DNA of 64,000 nt, from contig NZ_CP014301.1 in NCBI RefSeq assembly GCF_001562255.1, positions 3,534,001-3,598,000 on the forward strand. The letters are read 5' to 3'. The notes below the pieces were generated by a model that saw nothing but the letters and a program-made list of their open reading frames with translations, ran no database searches and was not told the DNA's origin. Made by a program: the position numbers and the translations under genes. This document shows positions 8,708 through 17,191 of the stretch, one piece after another; the stretch's first letter is position 1; every line of letters begins with the position of its first letter. This DNA comes from Bosea sp. PAMC 26642. Lineage in GTDB: Bacteria; Pseudomonadota; Alphaproteobacteria; Rhizobiales; Beijerinckiaceae.

Positions 8708-9550
8708 TCAATGCGCGTGGCGCGCTCCGCCCGGCAGGTTGATCACCGCCTTGATAGGGAGATGGTCGGAGGCGATGCGCGACAATGGCGTGTCGTGCAG
8801 TTCCACCCGCGCAATGCTGTCGGCCGGATAGGCCACGATCCGGTCGAGCGCCCAGAGCGGGAAACGGGCCGGGAAGCTGGGAATCGCAGCCTGCAGCGGC
8901 CCGAACTTCGGCGCGAGCCCATGCAGCGACGATTTCTTGCCCAGGCGCCATTCGTTGAGATCTCCCATCAGGAAGATCGGCCGGCCATCGGTCGGCTTCG
9001 ATGCATTGATCAGCACCTCCACCTGCCGCGAGCGCGAGCGCCGCAGCAACCCCAGATGCGCGGCGACGATGCGGATACTGGTATTGCCGATCGTCAGGTC
9101 GACGATCAGCGCGCCGCGCGGCTCGACGCCGGGCAGGACGAGCTGCCGGCTGGCCGTGACGATGCCGTTGCGGAACAGCACGACATTGCCGTGCCAGCCA
9201 TGGCCCTGCCATGGGCTCTGCACCGGCACGGGCTGCAAGCCCGTCCGGCGCTGCAGCAGCGCCAGATCCAGCAGTCCCGCTTTGTCGCCGAAGCGCTGGT
9301 CGGCCTCCTGCAGGGCGATGACGTCGGCCCCGATCTGCTCGATCACCCCGACGATACGTTCCGGATCGAAGCGCCGGTCGCGCCCGACCGCCTTGTGGAT
9401 GTTGTAGGAGGCGATCAGCAGATCACCGGCAGCCGGCGGCCGCCCCGACCGCGTATCGACCGAATGGTCCCTGCTCCAGCTCGAAATCTGCGGTGGACGC
9501 AGCCGCCGGGAGCGGCGCAGGTCGCGAGGGTCGGCATCGTGCATCAACAC
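8708..9550 (-). CDS. Endonuclease/exonuclease/phosphatase (EEP) family protein
   Basis: This 280-aa protein carries the EEP fold motifs in order: LLIASYNIHKAVGRDRRFDP near residue 44, IGADVIALQEAD (metal-binding Glu), IFLMGDLNEWRLG (Asp and Asn of the active site) and IASDHLPIKA (catalytic Asp-His) near the C-terminus. The family includes DNases, sphingomyelinases and phosphoinositide phosphatases; the substrate is not clear here. Similar short EEP proteins often sit beside phospholipase-D-like proteins, as here, where the divergent neighbour is a cardiolipin-synthase-like gene 134 bases away. No convincing signal peptide is visible. The first 40 residues are rich in Arg and Asp, so the true start may be somewhat further in. 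Confidence 0.85.
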   Translation of the reverse strand: MLMHDADPRDLRRSRRLRPPQISSWSRDHSVDTRSGRPPAAGDLLIASYNIHKAVGRDRRFDPERIVGVIEQIGADVIALQEADQRFGDKAGLLDLALLQRRTGLQPVPVQSPWQGHGWHGNVVLFRNGIVTASRQLVLPGVEPRGALIVDLTIGNTSIRIVAAHLGLLRRSRSRQVEVLINASKPTDGRPIFLMGDLNEWRLGKKSSLHGLAPKFGPLQAAIPSFPARFPLWALDRIVAYPADSIARVELHDTPLSRIASDHLPIKAVINLPGGARHAH

Positions 9551-9684
9551 AGTCCCAGAGGCTTCAGGCGGCGGCAGGCGGGGTCCGCCTTGATCAATGC
9601 CCGAACGATGTAACGGTTCGTGTAAGGTCGAACGAATGTGCCCTGCATGAGTTGTGCCGGGGATAGGTTGCGGCGGTTATTGGA

Positions 9685-11235
9685 ATGCCTGTCATCGAAA
9701 TTCTGGTCGTCGGCCTGGTTGTCACGGCCCTCGCTGCGCTGGCGGCGTTTTCCTCCTACGGACGCTTCGCCCGGCGCGCAGAGGCAAGGCCGTCCCATGC
9801 CTTGCCGGTCTGTGACGATGCGACGCCGCTGGATCGCGCCATCGCCCCTCTTCTGCATGAGAAGGACGGTCGGTCGGGCCTATTGCTGCTCGCCGAAAAC
9901 CTGCAGGCCTTCGAGATGCGCGTGCTGGCCGCCCGCACGGCGGGCCGCAGTCTCGACCTGCAATATTATTACTGGCTCGAGGACCTGACCGGGGATCTCC
10001 TCGCAAGGGAGGTCGTCGCAGCTGCCGATCGCGGCGTGCGGGTTCGGCTGCTGATCGACGACATCAACACGCGCGGCAATGATTCGGCCTATCTCAGGCT
10101 GGACAGCCATCGCAACATCGAGGTCCGGCTGTTCAACCCCAGTCGCAACCGCTCCAGCGGCCTGCGGCGCGGACTCGAGCTCGCGCTGCGCGCCTTCCGC
10201 ACGACGCGGCGGATGCACAACAAGGCCTGGATCGCCGACGGGCGGCTTGCCATCGTCGGCGGCCGGAACATCGGCGATGCCTATTTCGATGCATCCCACG
10301 CGATGAATTTCCACGACATGGACCTGCTCTTCGTCGGCGCCGCCCTGCCGGCGACGCAGACCATCTTCGACGATTTCTGGAACAGCGCCGCTGCGATCCC
10401 GATCAACGCGCTGAGCCGGCCGATCGCGCGCCGGCTGCGGCACAAGCCTGTCGGGCCGTCGGTGCCTCCACGGCCCGAGGTTGCCGATCTCTATCGGCAG
10501 CGCCTTGTCGCGATGAAGGCCCCTGCTGAACTCGCCGCCCTGGTCGGACGCCTCGATTGGGTCTCCGACGTCGAGGTCGTCTCGGATCACCCTGAGAAGG
10601 CGATGGCGATAGCCGGAGCCAGTCGTCTCGCCACCACGATCTACCGGACGATCGCGGCCGCCCGCAGCGAACTCAGCATCGTCTCGCCCTACTTCATTCC
10701 CGGCGAGAGAGGCGTGGCGGCGCTGCGGCGGCTTACGGCCCGCGGCGCAAAGGTCCAGGTCCTGACGAATTCCCTGGCCGCCACCGATGTCATCGCCGTG
10801 CACGGCGCCTATGCCTCGTACCGCAAGAGCCTGCTGCGAAGCGGCATAAGTTTGTTCGAGCTACGCCCGATCGCCCTGCGCGAGGGCGCGTCCCTGTTCG
10901 GCTCGCGCGGCGCAAGCCTGCACGCGAAGGCCTTCACGATCGATCGCCGCACAGGCTTCATCGGGTCGTTCAACTTCGACCCGAGATCGGCCTCGCTCAA
11001 CACGGAAATGGGCGTGTTCTTTTCGGACCCGGGCCTCGTCGATCAGGTCCGGGCCGTCATCCTGCGACAGACGGCTGCCGCGAACGCCTGGCAGCTTAGC
11101 GTGGCGGACGATCGCATCGTCTGGAGCGGCGACCCGGAAGCGAGCCAGCCGAACCATGCCGAACCGGACGCGAGTCCGGGACGGCGGCTGGCGGCCTTCG
11201 CCATCCGCCTCCTGCCGATCGAGTCGCAGCTATGA
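9685..11235 (+). CDS. Phospholipase D family protein (cardiolipin synthase-like)
   Basis: This 516-aa protein starts with one membrane helix (IEILVVGLVVTALAALAAFS). It has two HKD-type active sites: MHNKAWIADGRLAIVGGRNI (about residues 174-193) and LHAKAFTIDRRTGFIGSFNF (about residues 411-430), each with the His, Lys, Asp and downstream Gly-Gly/Ser-Asn. Paired HKD motifs form one active site that transfers phosphatidyl groups; the size and membrane anchor fit cardiolipin synthase C-type enzymes. It probably acts at the inner membrane on phosphatidylglycerol or related lipids. It is divergent from the EEP gene and converges with the mucR-like gene 24 bases away. Confidence 0.9.
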   Translation: MPVIEILVVGLVVTALAALAAFSSYGRFARRAEARPSHALPVCDDATPLDRAIAPLLHEKDGRSGLLLLAENLQAFEMRVLAARTAGRSLDLQYYYWLEDLTGDLLAREVVAAADRGVRVRLLIDDINTRGNDSAYLRLDSHRNIEVRLFNPSRNRSSGLRRGLELALRAFRTTRRMHNKAWIADGRLAIVGGRNIGDAYFDASHAMNFHDMDLLFVGAALPATQTIFDDFWNSAAAIPINALSRPIARRLRHKPVGPSVPPRPEVADLYRQRLVAMKAPAELAALVGRLDWVSDVEVVSDHPEKAMAIAGASRLATTIYRTIAAARSELSIVSPYFIPGERGVAALRRLTARGAKVQVLTNSLAATDVIAVHGAYASYRKSLLRSGISLFELRPIALREGASLFGSRGASLHAKAFTIDRRTGFIGSFNFDPRSASLNTEMGVFFSDPGLVDQVRAVILRQTAAANAWQLSVADDRIVWSGDPEASQPNHAEPDASPGRRLAAFAIRLLPIESQL

Positions 11236-11259
11236 CCCGGACCTGTCGGGCGCAAAGGC

Positions 11260-11715
11260 TCAGGCCGTCTCTTTCGCCTTCGCGCCACGCTTGGGCTTGG
11301 CCGGAACCGGAACTGCGGCAGCCTTGCGGCCGAGGCCCATCGACTTGGCCAGGGCCGAACGTGCTTCGGCGTAGGCGGGCGCAACCATCGGGTAATCGGC
11401 CGGCAGGCCCCATTTGGTGCGGTACTGCTCCGGCGTCATGTTGAACTTGCTGCTCAAATGACGCTTCAGCGATTTGAACGACTTACCGTCTTCGAGGCAG
11501 ATGATGGCGTCGGCGGTCACCGACTTCCGGATCGACACGGCGGGAACGAGCGGTGCGGCAGGCGCTGGCGCAGGCGCCTCGCCGAGCCCACCCAAGGTAG
11601 CATATGTGCTTGCGATCAACCCGGCGAGGTCTCCGCGCGCGACATTATTATTCGCGACATAGGCAGAAACAATCATCGCCGAGAGATCGAGCAGTTCTTC
11701 GTTATTGCCGGACAT
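11260..11715 (-). CDS. MucR/Ros family transcriptional regulator
   Basis: This 151-aa protein (from the start chosen here) matches MucR: an N-terminal region with [18 protein letters not shown] (oligomerisation) and a C-terminal Ros zinc-finger-like DNA-binding domain, [20 protein letters not shown] followed by [20 protein letters not shown]. The Cys is present, but the position of the last His of the finger is Lys (RHLSSKFNM). Zinc may thus not be bound, as described for several Mesorhizobium Ros-like proteins. The start at 11715 has AGGAA five bases upstream; in-frame ATGs at 11742 and 11781 have no better site. MucR proteins repress surface polysaccharide, motility and virulence genes through H-NS-like binding. 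Confidence 0.88.
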   Translation of the reverse strand: MSGNNEELLDLSAMIVSAYVANNNVARGDLAGLIASTYATLGGLGEAPAPAPAAPLVPAVSIRKSVTADAIICLEDGKSFKSLKRHLSSKFNMTPEQYRTKWGLPADYPMVAPAYAEARSALAKSMGLGRKAAAVPVPAKPKRGAKAKETA

Positions 11716-11982
11716 TTGCGTTCCTAGTGTTTGGACATTCATCGGGGGTATCAGTGCAAAAACGCAACCTGTACCTCGCATTCATGATGACATGACTAAC
11801 CTTGTCAGCCCCTATATCGCAAGTACTTTCCTGACGGTGATCATGGTTGCCCTGATGATCCCGACTCGCTGATCCCGCCTCCTCGCGCACACCCCGGCAC
11901 GATACCGCTCGCGGTCACTAGGAAATCCGGCGGCAAACGAAGCCGGCAACGTTCAAACGGCCCTCAACCGGTCCGGAAACGC
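11716..11982. other. Gene-free stretch upstream of the mucR-like gene
   Basis: Together with the terminator that follows, 315 bases separate the mucR-like gene from the next gene on the same strand. The stretch next to the start is AT-rich compared with its surroundings and should hold the mucR promoter. I see no open frame with coding character and no clear repeat. Confidence 0.5.
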
Positions 11983-12018
11983 ACAAAAGGCGCCGCCCTC
12001 CTGCGAGGGCGGCGCCTT
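11983..12018 (-). terminator. Rho-independent terminator of the 12.0-13.6 kb operon
   Basis: A perfect 14-base stem (AAGGCGCCGCCCTC/GAGGGCGGCGCCTT) with loop CTGC lies 12 bases beyond the stop at 12031. Read on the minus strand it ends in TTTTG. Confidence 0.88.
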
Positions 12019-12030
12019 CCGAAAGCCGTC

Positions 12031-12963
12031 TCAGCGCGTCGAAACCTTGTTGACGATGACCCGGTTGCCGGTGAAGGTCACCTGGCCGTTCAGGCCGACC
12101 AGCTCCATCATCAGGCGGAAATTGCGGGTCAGGCGGGCCGAATCGGACGAGGTGCTGTAGAAGAAGTCGGCCGAACTGTCGCTCATCGTCACCGTCCGGT
12201 GAGTGCGGTAGCAGCCCCAGCGCACGAACTCGCTCTCGATGCGGCTGATCTCGGAGGGCGTGAAGTCGCGCAGCCGGATCTCGAAATCGGTCGGCAGGTT
12301 GGCGCAGCCATCGGCATTGGCCACTGCAAGCGGCGCGCTGCCGCCATCATCCTTGCCGCCGCCCGCACCCGCCACCGATGACTGGCGCGAGAAGCCCTCG
12401 AGCTTCTGGGCGATCGCCGCACCCAGATCGGTCGCCATGACGCGGGAATGCGCACCGACTGTCTCGAGCAGGCATTCGGCGCCGCAGGGGTTGGGCAGAG
12501 CCGGCAGCTGGAACCCGCCGACTTCGAAGGCCGCGATGAACTGGCCGGTGCGGACATTGAGCACGCGGCCGGCGATGCGTATCTCGGGGAAACGGATGTC
12601 GACCGTATTGGCCCGGCGCGCCGAGGCATAGATCTGATAGACGACCATCGCGTCGACCGGCGTCGAGACGGCACGCGCGATCTCGATCAGTTCGGCGTCG
12701 CGGCGGCGGACGCGGTCGGTCCTGGTGATGCCGAGAGCCAGGCTCGTCTCGTCATAGACCTGGAAGCCGCGCGTATTGAGATATTCCGAGAGCTGCAGCT
12801 GGACCCGGTTGAAGATTCGGTTGTTGCGCGGGACGGTGTCGGGATCGGCATCGTCGGACATGACGAGCAGGTTGATGCGCGAATTGGCCGACTGGGCGAA
12901 GGCTCCCTGCGCGGCCGACAGCAGCAGCGCGAGAGCCAGAAAGAGATGTTTGACGATGGACAT
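12031..12963 (-). CDS. Secreted protein of unknown function with a possible TolB/CsgG-like domain
   Basis: This 310-aa protein has a clear Sec signal peptide (MSIVKHLFLALALLLSAAQG, cleavage after AFAQ). The mature part begins with a domain (about 28-205) whose pattern looks like the TolB-N/CsgG/LpoB fold: strand RINLLVMSDD, a helix around NRVQLQLSEYLNTRGFQVYD, VDAMVVYQIYA, a strand with GRVLNVRTGQFIAAFEVGG, and a C-terminal helix. I infer this from the pattern; no homologue was searched. A Gly/Ala-rich linker and a C-terminal domain with two Cys (NADGCANLP, RWGCYRTHR) follow. The ATG at 12963 has AGGGGG upstream; earlier in-frame starts would add a non-secretory leader. It is downstream of the OmpA-like gene in one operon and ends at a terminator. 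Confidence 0.7.
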   Translation of the reverse strand: MSIVKHLFLALALLLSAAQGAFAQSANSRINLLVMSDDADPDTVPRNNRIFNRVQLQLSEYLNTRGFQVYDETSLALGITRTDRVRRRDAELIEIARAVSTPVDAMVVYQIYASARRANTVDIRFPEIRIAGRVLNVRTGQFIAAFEVGGFQLPALPNPCGAECLLETVGAHSRVMATDLGAAIAQKLEGFSRQSSVAGAGGGKDDGGSAPLAVANADGCANLPTDFEIRLRDFTPSEISRIESEFVRWGCYRTHRTVTMSDSSADFFYSTSSDSARLTRNFRLMMELVGLNGQVTFTGNRVIVNKVSTR

Positions 12964-13019
12964 GACGAGGCCCCCTGGAGCCGATGGTTGAAATGTGAGG
13001 ACAGACGAATGGGCGGACA

Positions 13020-13610
13020 TCAGCCCGTGACCGCGATGACTTCGACGCGACGATTGACCGGAGAAGCCGGATCGCGCGGGTTGCGCAGCATGTCGGGGCC
13101 GAAGCCGTGGGCCTGGAGGCGGCTGGAGGCGATGTCGCCTTCTGAGACAAGCCAATTCCGGACGGCATCGGCGCGTGCTGCCGACAATTCGACATTGTAG
13201 TCGTAACCGCCGACCGAGTTGGTATGGCCCGCGATCAGAAAGGTCTCGTTTGCAAGGATCGGATCGCGCAGAGCGTCGGCCAGCCGCATCAGCGACTGCT
13301 GGGCGCCGGCGCGCAGGGCGGTCGAATCGTTGGCGAAGAACACCGTGATCTCGACGCGGCGGCTGAGATCGATCTCGATCTCGCGACCGCGAGTTCTGAC
13401 CCTGCGGGTGACGGCGACCGAGCGCCCGCCGCCCTGCCGGCGATCATGGGGCGCGAGTGAGCGCAGGATGCTTGTCGCCGCCTGATCGGTCTGCGCCTGC
13501 GACTGCGTTGCCGCCATCAGAGGCAGCGTGACGAAAAGGCCGCCCAGCGTCCGCCGAGTCATTCCGCGTTCGGATAAGTCGATCTTCTTGTCTTTCACGT
13601 CGATGATCAT
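13020..13610 (-). CDS. OmpA-family protein with a Tat-like signal
   Basis: This 196-aa protein starts at an ATG with a strong ribosome binding site (GGGGGAG, 5 bases before it). The N-terminus has a twin-arginine element (MTRRTLGGLFVTLPLMAAT, residues 17-35), suggesting export by Tat, with Ala-Gln cleavage near residue 40. Residues 85-195 are an OmpA-like peptidoglycan-binding domain: VFFANDSTALRAGAQQSLMR, then FLIAGHTNSVGGYDYNVELS, SAARADAVRNWLV and NRRVEVI. The Asp and Arg that bind meso-diaminopimelate in this fold correspond to residues in the NVELSAARA and VNRRVE regions. It is probably a periplasmic protein that holds on to the cell wall. It forms an operon with the secreted protein 56 bases downstream and is divergent from the four-gene plus-strand operon. 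Confidence 0.85.
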   Translation of the reverse strand: MIIDVKDKKIDLSERGMTRRTLGGLFVTLPLMAATQSQAQTDQAATSILRSLAPHDRRQGGGRSVAVTRRVRTRGREIEIDLSRRVEITVFFANDSTALRAGAQQSLMRLADALRDPILANETFLIAGHTNSVGGYDYNVELSAARADAVRNWLVSEGDIASSRLQAHGFGPDMLRNPRDPASPVNRRVEVIAVTG

Positions 13611-13634
13611 GTCAGCTCCCCCGCTTATGCCCGT

Positions 13635-13692
13635 ATCTCATGAGATGATTACTTCGACAATAACGGGATGAGTCAAAAAACCCTTGTCGAAG
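13635..13692. promoter_or_regulatory. Inverted repeats in the divergent promoter region
   Basis: ATCTCATGAGAT (13635-13646) is a perfect 12-base palindrome. CTTCGACAA (13652-13660) and TTGTCGAAG (13684-13692) are perfect inverted arms 23 bases apart. Both lie in the 263-base gap between the divergent OmpA-like gene and the plus-strand operon, so they are candidate binding sites that could control both sides of the locus. Confidence 0.4.
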
Positions 13693-13873
13693 CATTGCTT
13701 CCGGGTCGGCCTTGTCGTGCTCAGCGACGTTTTCGCACGGACGATGATTCGGGCTGGATTCACCGCCGCCGGGGCAGAGTAGTGCGGATATAAAGAGAGC
13801 TCCGTGATGCCTGCGAAAACCCGTCAGACCAGCCCAAATCATGCGTACCTTCTTCGTGCAAAGGCATGAGCCC

Positions 13874-14863
13874 ATGAGCGTTCGCGTCGAACTTCTCCAC
13901 ACCGTCTCGGATCGCGTCGCTGCCAATCGGCGGGCGACCATCCCGGCTTTGGCCGCCGCCGCCGTCGTCTTCGGCCTGGCCCTGTCGGCTGCCTTCGCGC
14001 AGGCGCAGACCGCGCCCTCGTTCCCGCCGCCGTCCGATTTCCTCGACACCCAGCCGGCCAAGCCCGAGGCCAGGGCTGTCGAAAGCCAGCGCCGGCTGCG
14101 TCTCGAATTTCCGGCGCGCACCGTTTCGCTGAACATCCCGGACGCGGCTCTCACGCCGACCATCGCGGCGACGGTCGGCTTCGCCGCCGGCTCGTCCGAA
14201 TTGACGGCCGAGACGCGCAGCGGCCTCGACGCCCTGCGCGTACTGCTACGGCGCGACGTTCCAAACGCGAAAGCCTTCGCCATTCTGGTTTCGGGAAGCA
14301 ACGAAGCCTTGGCCCACCGCCGGGCAAAGGCCCTGCGCGCCGACTGGATCGCGCGCGGCGTGTTCACGTCGGAGCGGTTGGTCGCAGCCGCCCTCGTTTC
14401 GAATGGGACTGCCGGCGATGACGGACGCGTCCGTGTCGAGATCGTGACGCTCGATCCCGCCCGCTGCGGCGATTGCGGCGAGACCACATTGCGCGCCATC
14501 GCGCTCGACAGCGGCGCGGCCAGGCTGGTGCGTGCCACGACCGACGAGATCGCCACCGCGAAAGCGGGCGCGCCTTCCTCCATCTCGGACATCGTCAGCG
14601 CGCCCTTGCCGCCCCCCCGTCCCGCCCGGACGGAGGCGGAAGACGACGAGGTGCCGGCCCCGCGCGCCAAGCGCTCGAACCGCCTGGCTGCTGAAGCGCA
14701 GCCCGCCCGCCGCACGGCAAACCTGGCCTATGCGCCTGCCGGTCCGGTTGGCTCATGGAACCGCGGAGACGACGGTGCCTGCCGGCGTCCCAGCATCGTC
14801 ATCGACGACTACTGGCGCGGCGGCCCGATCATCAACTGTCGCGGCGGTTTCCGGCCGCGCTGA
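13874..14863 (+). CDS. Exported protein with a degenerate OmpA-like domain
   Basis: This 329-aa protein has a signal or anchor segment at about residues 22-45 (TIPALAAAAVVFGLALSAAF, then AQAQ). Residues 85-190 resemble an OmpA-type domain: VGFAAGSSELTAETRSGLDA for the first strand-helix unit, then a middle section with HRRAKALRADWIARGVFTSE, but without the classical NxxLSxxRA motif. The C-terminal third is Pro/Arg-rich (PLPPPRPARTEAEDDEVPAP) and ends in a short unit with Cys (DGACRRPS, INCRGGF). The start at 13874 is preferred over an in-frame ATG at 13841 because it has AAAGG upstream and leaves a normal signal peptide. It is first in a plus-strand operon and shares the divergent promoter region with the other OmpA-like gene. 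Confidence 0.65.
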   Translation: MSVRVELLHTVSDRVAANRRATIPALAAAAVVFGLALSAAFAQAQTAPSFPPPSDFLDTQPAKPEARAVESQRRLRLEFPARTVSLNIPDAALTPTIAATVGFAAGSSELTAETRSGLDALRVLLRRDVPNAKAFAILVSGSNEALAHRRAKALRADWIARGVFTSERLVAAALVSNGTAGDDGRVRVEIVTLDPARCGDCGETTLRAIALDSGAARLVRATTDEIATAKAGAPSSISDIVSAPLPPPRPARTEAEDDEVPAPRAKRSNRLAAEAQPARRTANLAYAPAGPVGSWNRGDDGACRRPSIVIDDYWRGGPIINCRGGFRPR

Positions 14864-15010
14864 CGGGAGAGGTCGCGCAATCCCACCCGTCGACAGAGGC
14901 GGACCGGGTTGTTACGCTGTTTTGACAGGGAGATCGCCGCGACGACACGGGCGCCAGACGGCGCACGGGGATCGCTGCGGTCTCGGGGGGGCGGTTGCGG
15001 GCACGCGAAT

Positions 15011-16567
15011 ATGGATTGGGGTATTGACCCGGCACGGGTCGCGGAGATCAGCCAGGTCGCATCGTCGCGCCGATTTTCCGCGCGGGACACCGAGAAATTC
15101 ATTCTGGCGATCACGGGCGGCGGCTCCGAGAATGCGGACATGCCGCTCTGGGACATGTTGCAGGTGCTGTTCGCGCTCGGAGCGTTGACGGCGGGCCGCG
15201 GCATGGGTCCGCGCGATGCCGCGATCGCCTGTATGCTCGACGAGACCGGGATGCTGCTTCGGCCGCTGCGGCAGGAGCGCCCCGTCGCGGTAACGCTCGC
15301 CGGCGTCGCGGTCGAGTCCTCCGCGACCGAACTCACCCTGGCGATGGGACCGGGCAAGACTCGCACCTTCTCCTGGAATCGAATCCGGCGCGGCCTCGGC
15401 CTTGCCGATTTCCTGTTCGCCGCCGAGGCGCCGGGCAAAACGGAAAGCGGCCTCGTCGCCTTGCGCGGCGCGCTCGACATCGTCTTTTCCGATTCGGATT
15501 TCGGCGACGACTGCCTGAAGCGCGCGGTGCAGGAGCCGGCCCGCTTCATGCGCGCCTGGCGCCGGCAGCATCTGCCGCTGCTCGCCTTCGCCGACATGAT
15601 CCGGCAGCGCGAGGCCTATCTTCACGAGCAGGGCCGGCGCGATCGCGGCCGCGAATTCGATCCCGACGATCTGATGTCGTTCTGGAGCTTCGCTTTGCAG
15701 AACGGCGAGACCTGGAGTTTCGCGCGCTTTGCCGAGCGCTTCTGTGCCTTGCTGCGCGAGGAGCGCGCCGGCGTCGGCCGCCGCGACATGCTCGCGCCGG
15801 TCGCGATCGAGACCCTGATGGGTAACCAGCCCTCGGAGAATCCCGAGGAGGCGCTGATCGCCTGGCTCGATCATCAGGCCGCGCTCGGCGATGACGACGA
15901 GATCGACATCGGCGAGGACGACGAGCCGCCGGAAGACGAAGATGAGCAGGATGAGGACGGCCTGCGCGAGCGCGTCTCGCTGGCATTGTCGCGCTTGCCG
16001 GCCGAGCCGAAATTCCTCAACAAGGAGGAACGCGAGGCGGTCGGGCGGGCGCTGGCGCTGCTGCCGATCGCCCATGAGCAGCCGCTGACATTGGTGCGGT
16101 CGCGTGCGGTCGCGCCCTGGGAGAACCGTCTCGTCGAGGCGACAAGGCGCGCCGTCGGCTCGCTGCGCGGCGATGTCGACCAGAGCATGGAGCCGTTCGA
16201 CTATCCCGGCATCGGCGAGGGTCTCGCGGCCCTGTGCCGGCGCTTCGACGAATTGCTGCTGATCGGCTGGGCGCTCGGCGCGATCAAGGGCACGGCCAAC
16301 GACGCGGTCGCGGCCGAGGGACCCAAACTGCTCAAGCGCTGGCGCCACGACCGCGCCAGCTTTCGGATGGAGGATGCGAAACTCGCCCTGATCTTCGCAA
16401 GGCATGAGAGCGGGTTGAGGACGGTCGCGGGTGCATTGCACCGGATCGTCCGTCAGCAGAGGCGTTTGCGTGAAACGACGGACCTCGCCGCACAGGCCGA
16501 ACGCGATGCGTCGCGTTTCGGGGCTGTCTTCGCAGTGCGCTATCTCGGACGGATGAAACGCCAATGA
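15011..16567 (+). CDS. Unrecognised large helical protein of the cell-wall-like locus
   Basis: About 518 aa if started at the ATG in MDWGIDPARVAEISQ; an in-frame ATG at 14909 would add 34 residues with little coding character. No signal peptide and no membrane segment are visible, so it is probably cytoplasmic. It is mostly helical, with an acidic stretch near residues 295-320 (DDDEIDIGEDDEPPEDEDEQ) between two folded halves. The N-terminal half has FALGALTAGRGMGPRDAAIA; the C-terminal half has EGLAALCRRFDELLLIGWAL and ends in long basic helices. I recognise no family. Its stop overlaps the start of the next gene by ATGA, so the two proteins are probably made in fixed ratio and may interact. 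Confidence 0.7.
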   Translation: MDWGIDPARVAEISQVASSRRFSARDTEKFILAITGGGSENADMPLWDMLQVLFALGALTAGRGMGPRDAAIACMLDETGMLLRPLRQERPVAVTLAGVAVESSATELTLAMGPGKTRTFSWNRIRRGLGLADFLFAAEAPGKTESGLVALRGALDIVFSDSDFGDDCLKRAVQEPARFMRAWRRQHLPLLAFADMIRQREAYLHEQGRRDRGREFDPDDLMSFWSFALQNGETWSFARFAERFCALLREERAGVGRRDMLAPVAIETLMGNQPSENPEEALIAWLDHQAALGDDDEIDIGEDDEPPEDEDEQDEDGLRERVSLALSRLPAEPKFLNKEEREAVGRALALLPIAHEQPLTLVRSRAVAPWENRLVEATRRAVGSLRGDVDQSMEPFDYPGIGEGLAALCRRFDELLLIGWALGAIKGTANDAVAAEGPKLLKRWRHDRASFRMEDAKLALIFARHESGLRTVAGALHRIVRQQRRLRETTDLAAQAERDASRFGAVFAVRYLGRMKRQ

Positions 16568-17118
16568 CAGATTTCGCTCAGAAAGGTCCGGCCGAGGACG
16601 ATCCGCGCATCGGCCGCGCCATCGCAAGGCTCGTTCTGGCCGAGATGGCGACGCTCGAACCCGAGGCGGCGGCTCCGGCCGTATCGCGGGCCGACCTCTG
16701 GGCCCATGCGCGGCGCGAGCCCGGCGCTCCGGTGAATTTCGCCGCCGAGCGCGTCATCCGCACGAACCCGGACGCCGGCAGGCTCTATCGCCGCCTGCTG
16801 TCGCTGCAGGCGGTGGCGCTGAGCGAGATGGCGGCGGCCGCCTATGACAGCAGCGCCACCCATCGCCGCATCGGCAGCTTCGAGCTCGACGTCGTCGAGG
16901 AGGACGACGCGCCTCCGGCCCTGATCATCCAGATGCTTCCCGGTGCCGCCGCAGCCCCGACGCTGATCGAGGTGGTCTCGATCGAGGGCGTCGTTCGGCT
17001 GCCGCTGCCGGCCCCTGTCGATGGACATATCGTCATGGACCTGCCCCGTCAGGACGCCGAGCGTGACCTGCTGCGATTGATGCTCGCCAACCCGCTCGCG
17101 GGCGTTTATCTGCTGTAG
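16564..17118 (+). CDS. Unrecognised protein translationally coupled to its upstream neighbour
   Basis: This 184-aa protein begins at an ATG overlapping the upstream stop (ATGA). The N-terminal half is helical (RIGRAIARLVLAEMATLEPE); the C-terminal half looks like a small beta domain (SFELDVVEEDDAPPALIIQM and IEVVSIEGVVRLPLPAPVDG) and ends in NPLAGVYLL. No signal peptide or membrane segment is seen. I do not recognise a family. Its place between the large helical protein and the membrane-anchored protein, all on one strand, suggests a cytoplasmic subunit of the same assembly. Confidence 0.65.
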   Translation: MTDFAQKGPAEDDPRIGRAIARLVLAEMATLEPEAAAPAVSRADLWAHARREPGAPVNFAAERVIRTNPDAGRLYRRLLSLQAVALSEMAAAAYDSSATHRRIGSFELDVVEEDDAPPALIIQMLPGAAAAPTLIEVVSIEGVVRLPLPAPVDGHIVMDLPRQDAERDLLRLMLANPLAGVYLL

Positions 17119-17191
17119 CGCTGTAGGGGGCGGTACTGCGTCAGCCCGTCGCCGACGGCGGATGAAACGGCGGAGCCGGTCGAGAGAGAAG

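Noticed and set aside
14912..16627. 571-residue open frame antisense to the unrecognised 518-aa gene
   Set aside because: Both strands are open, so this needed a choice. The plus strand has ATGA coupling to the next gene, an acidic linker and protein-like helices; the minus frame is rich in Arg/Gly/Gln and has no neighbours in phase.
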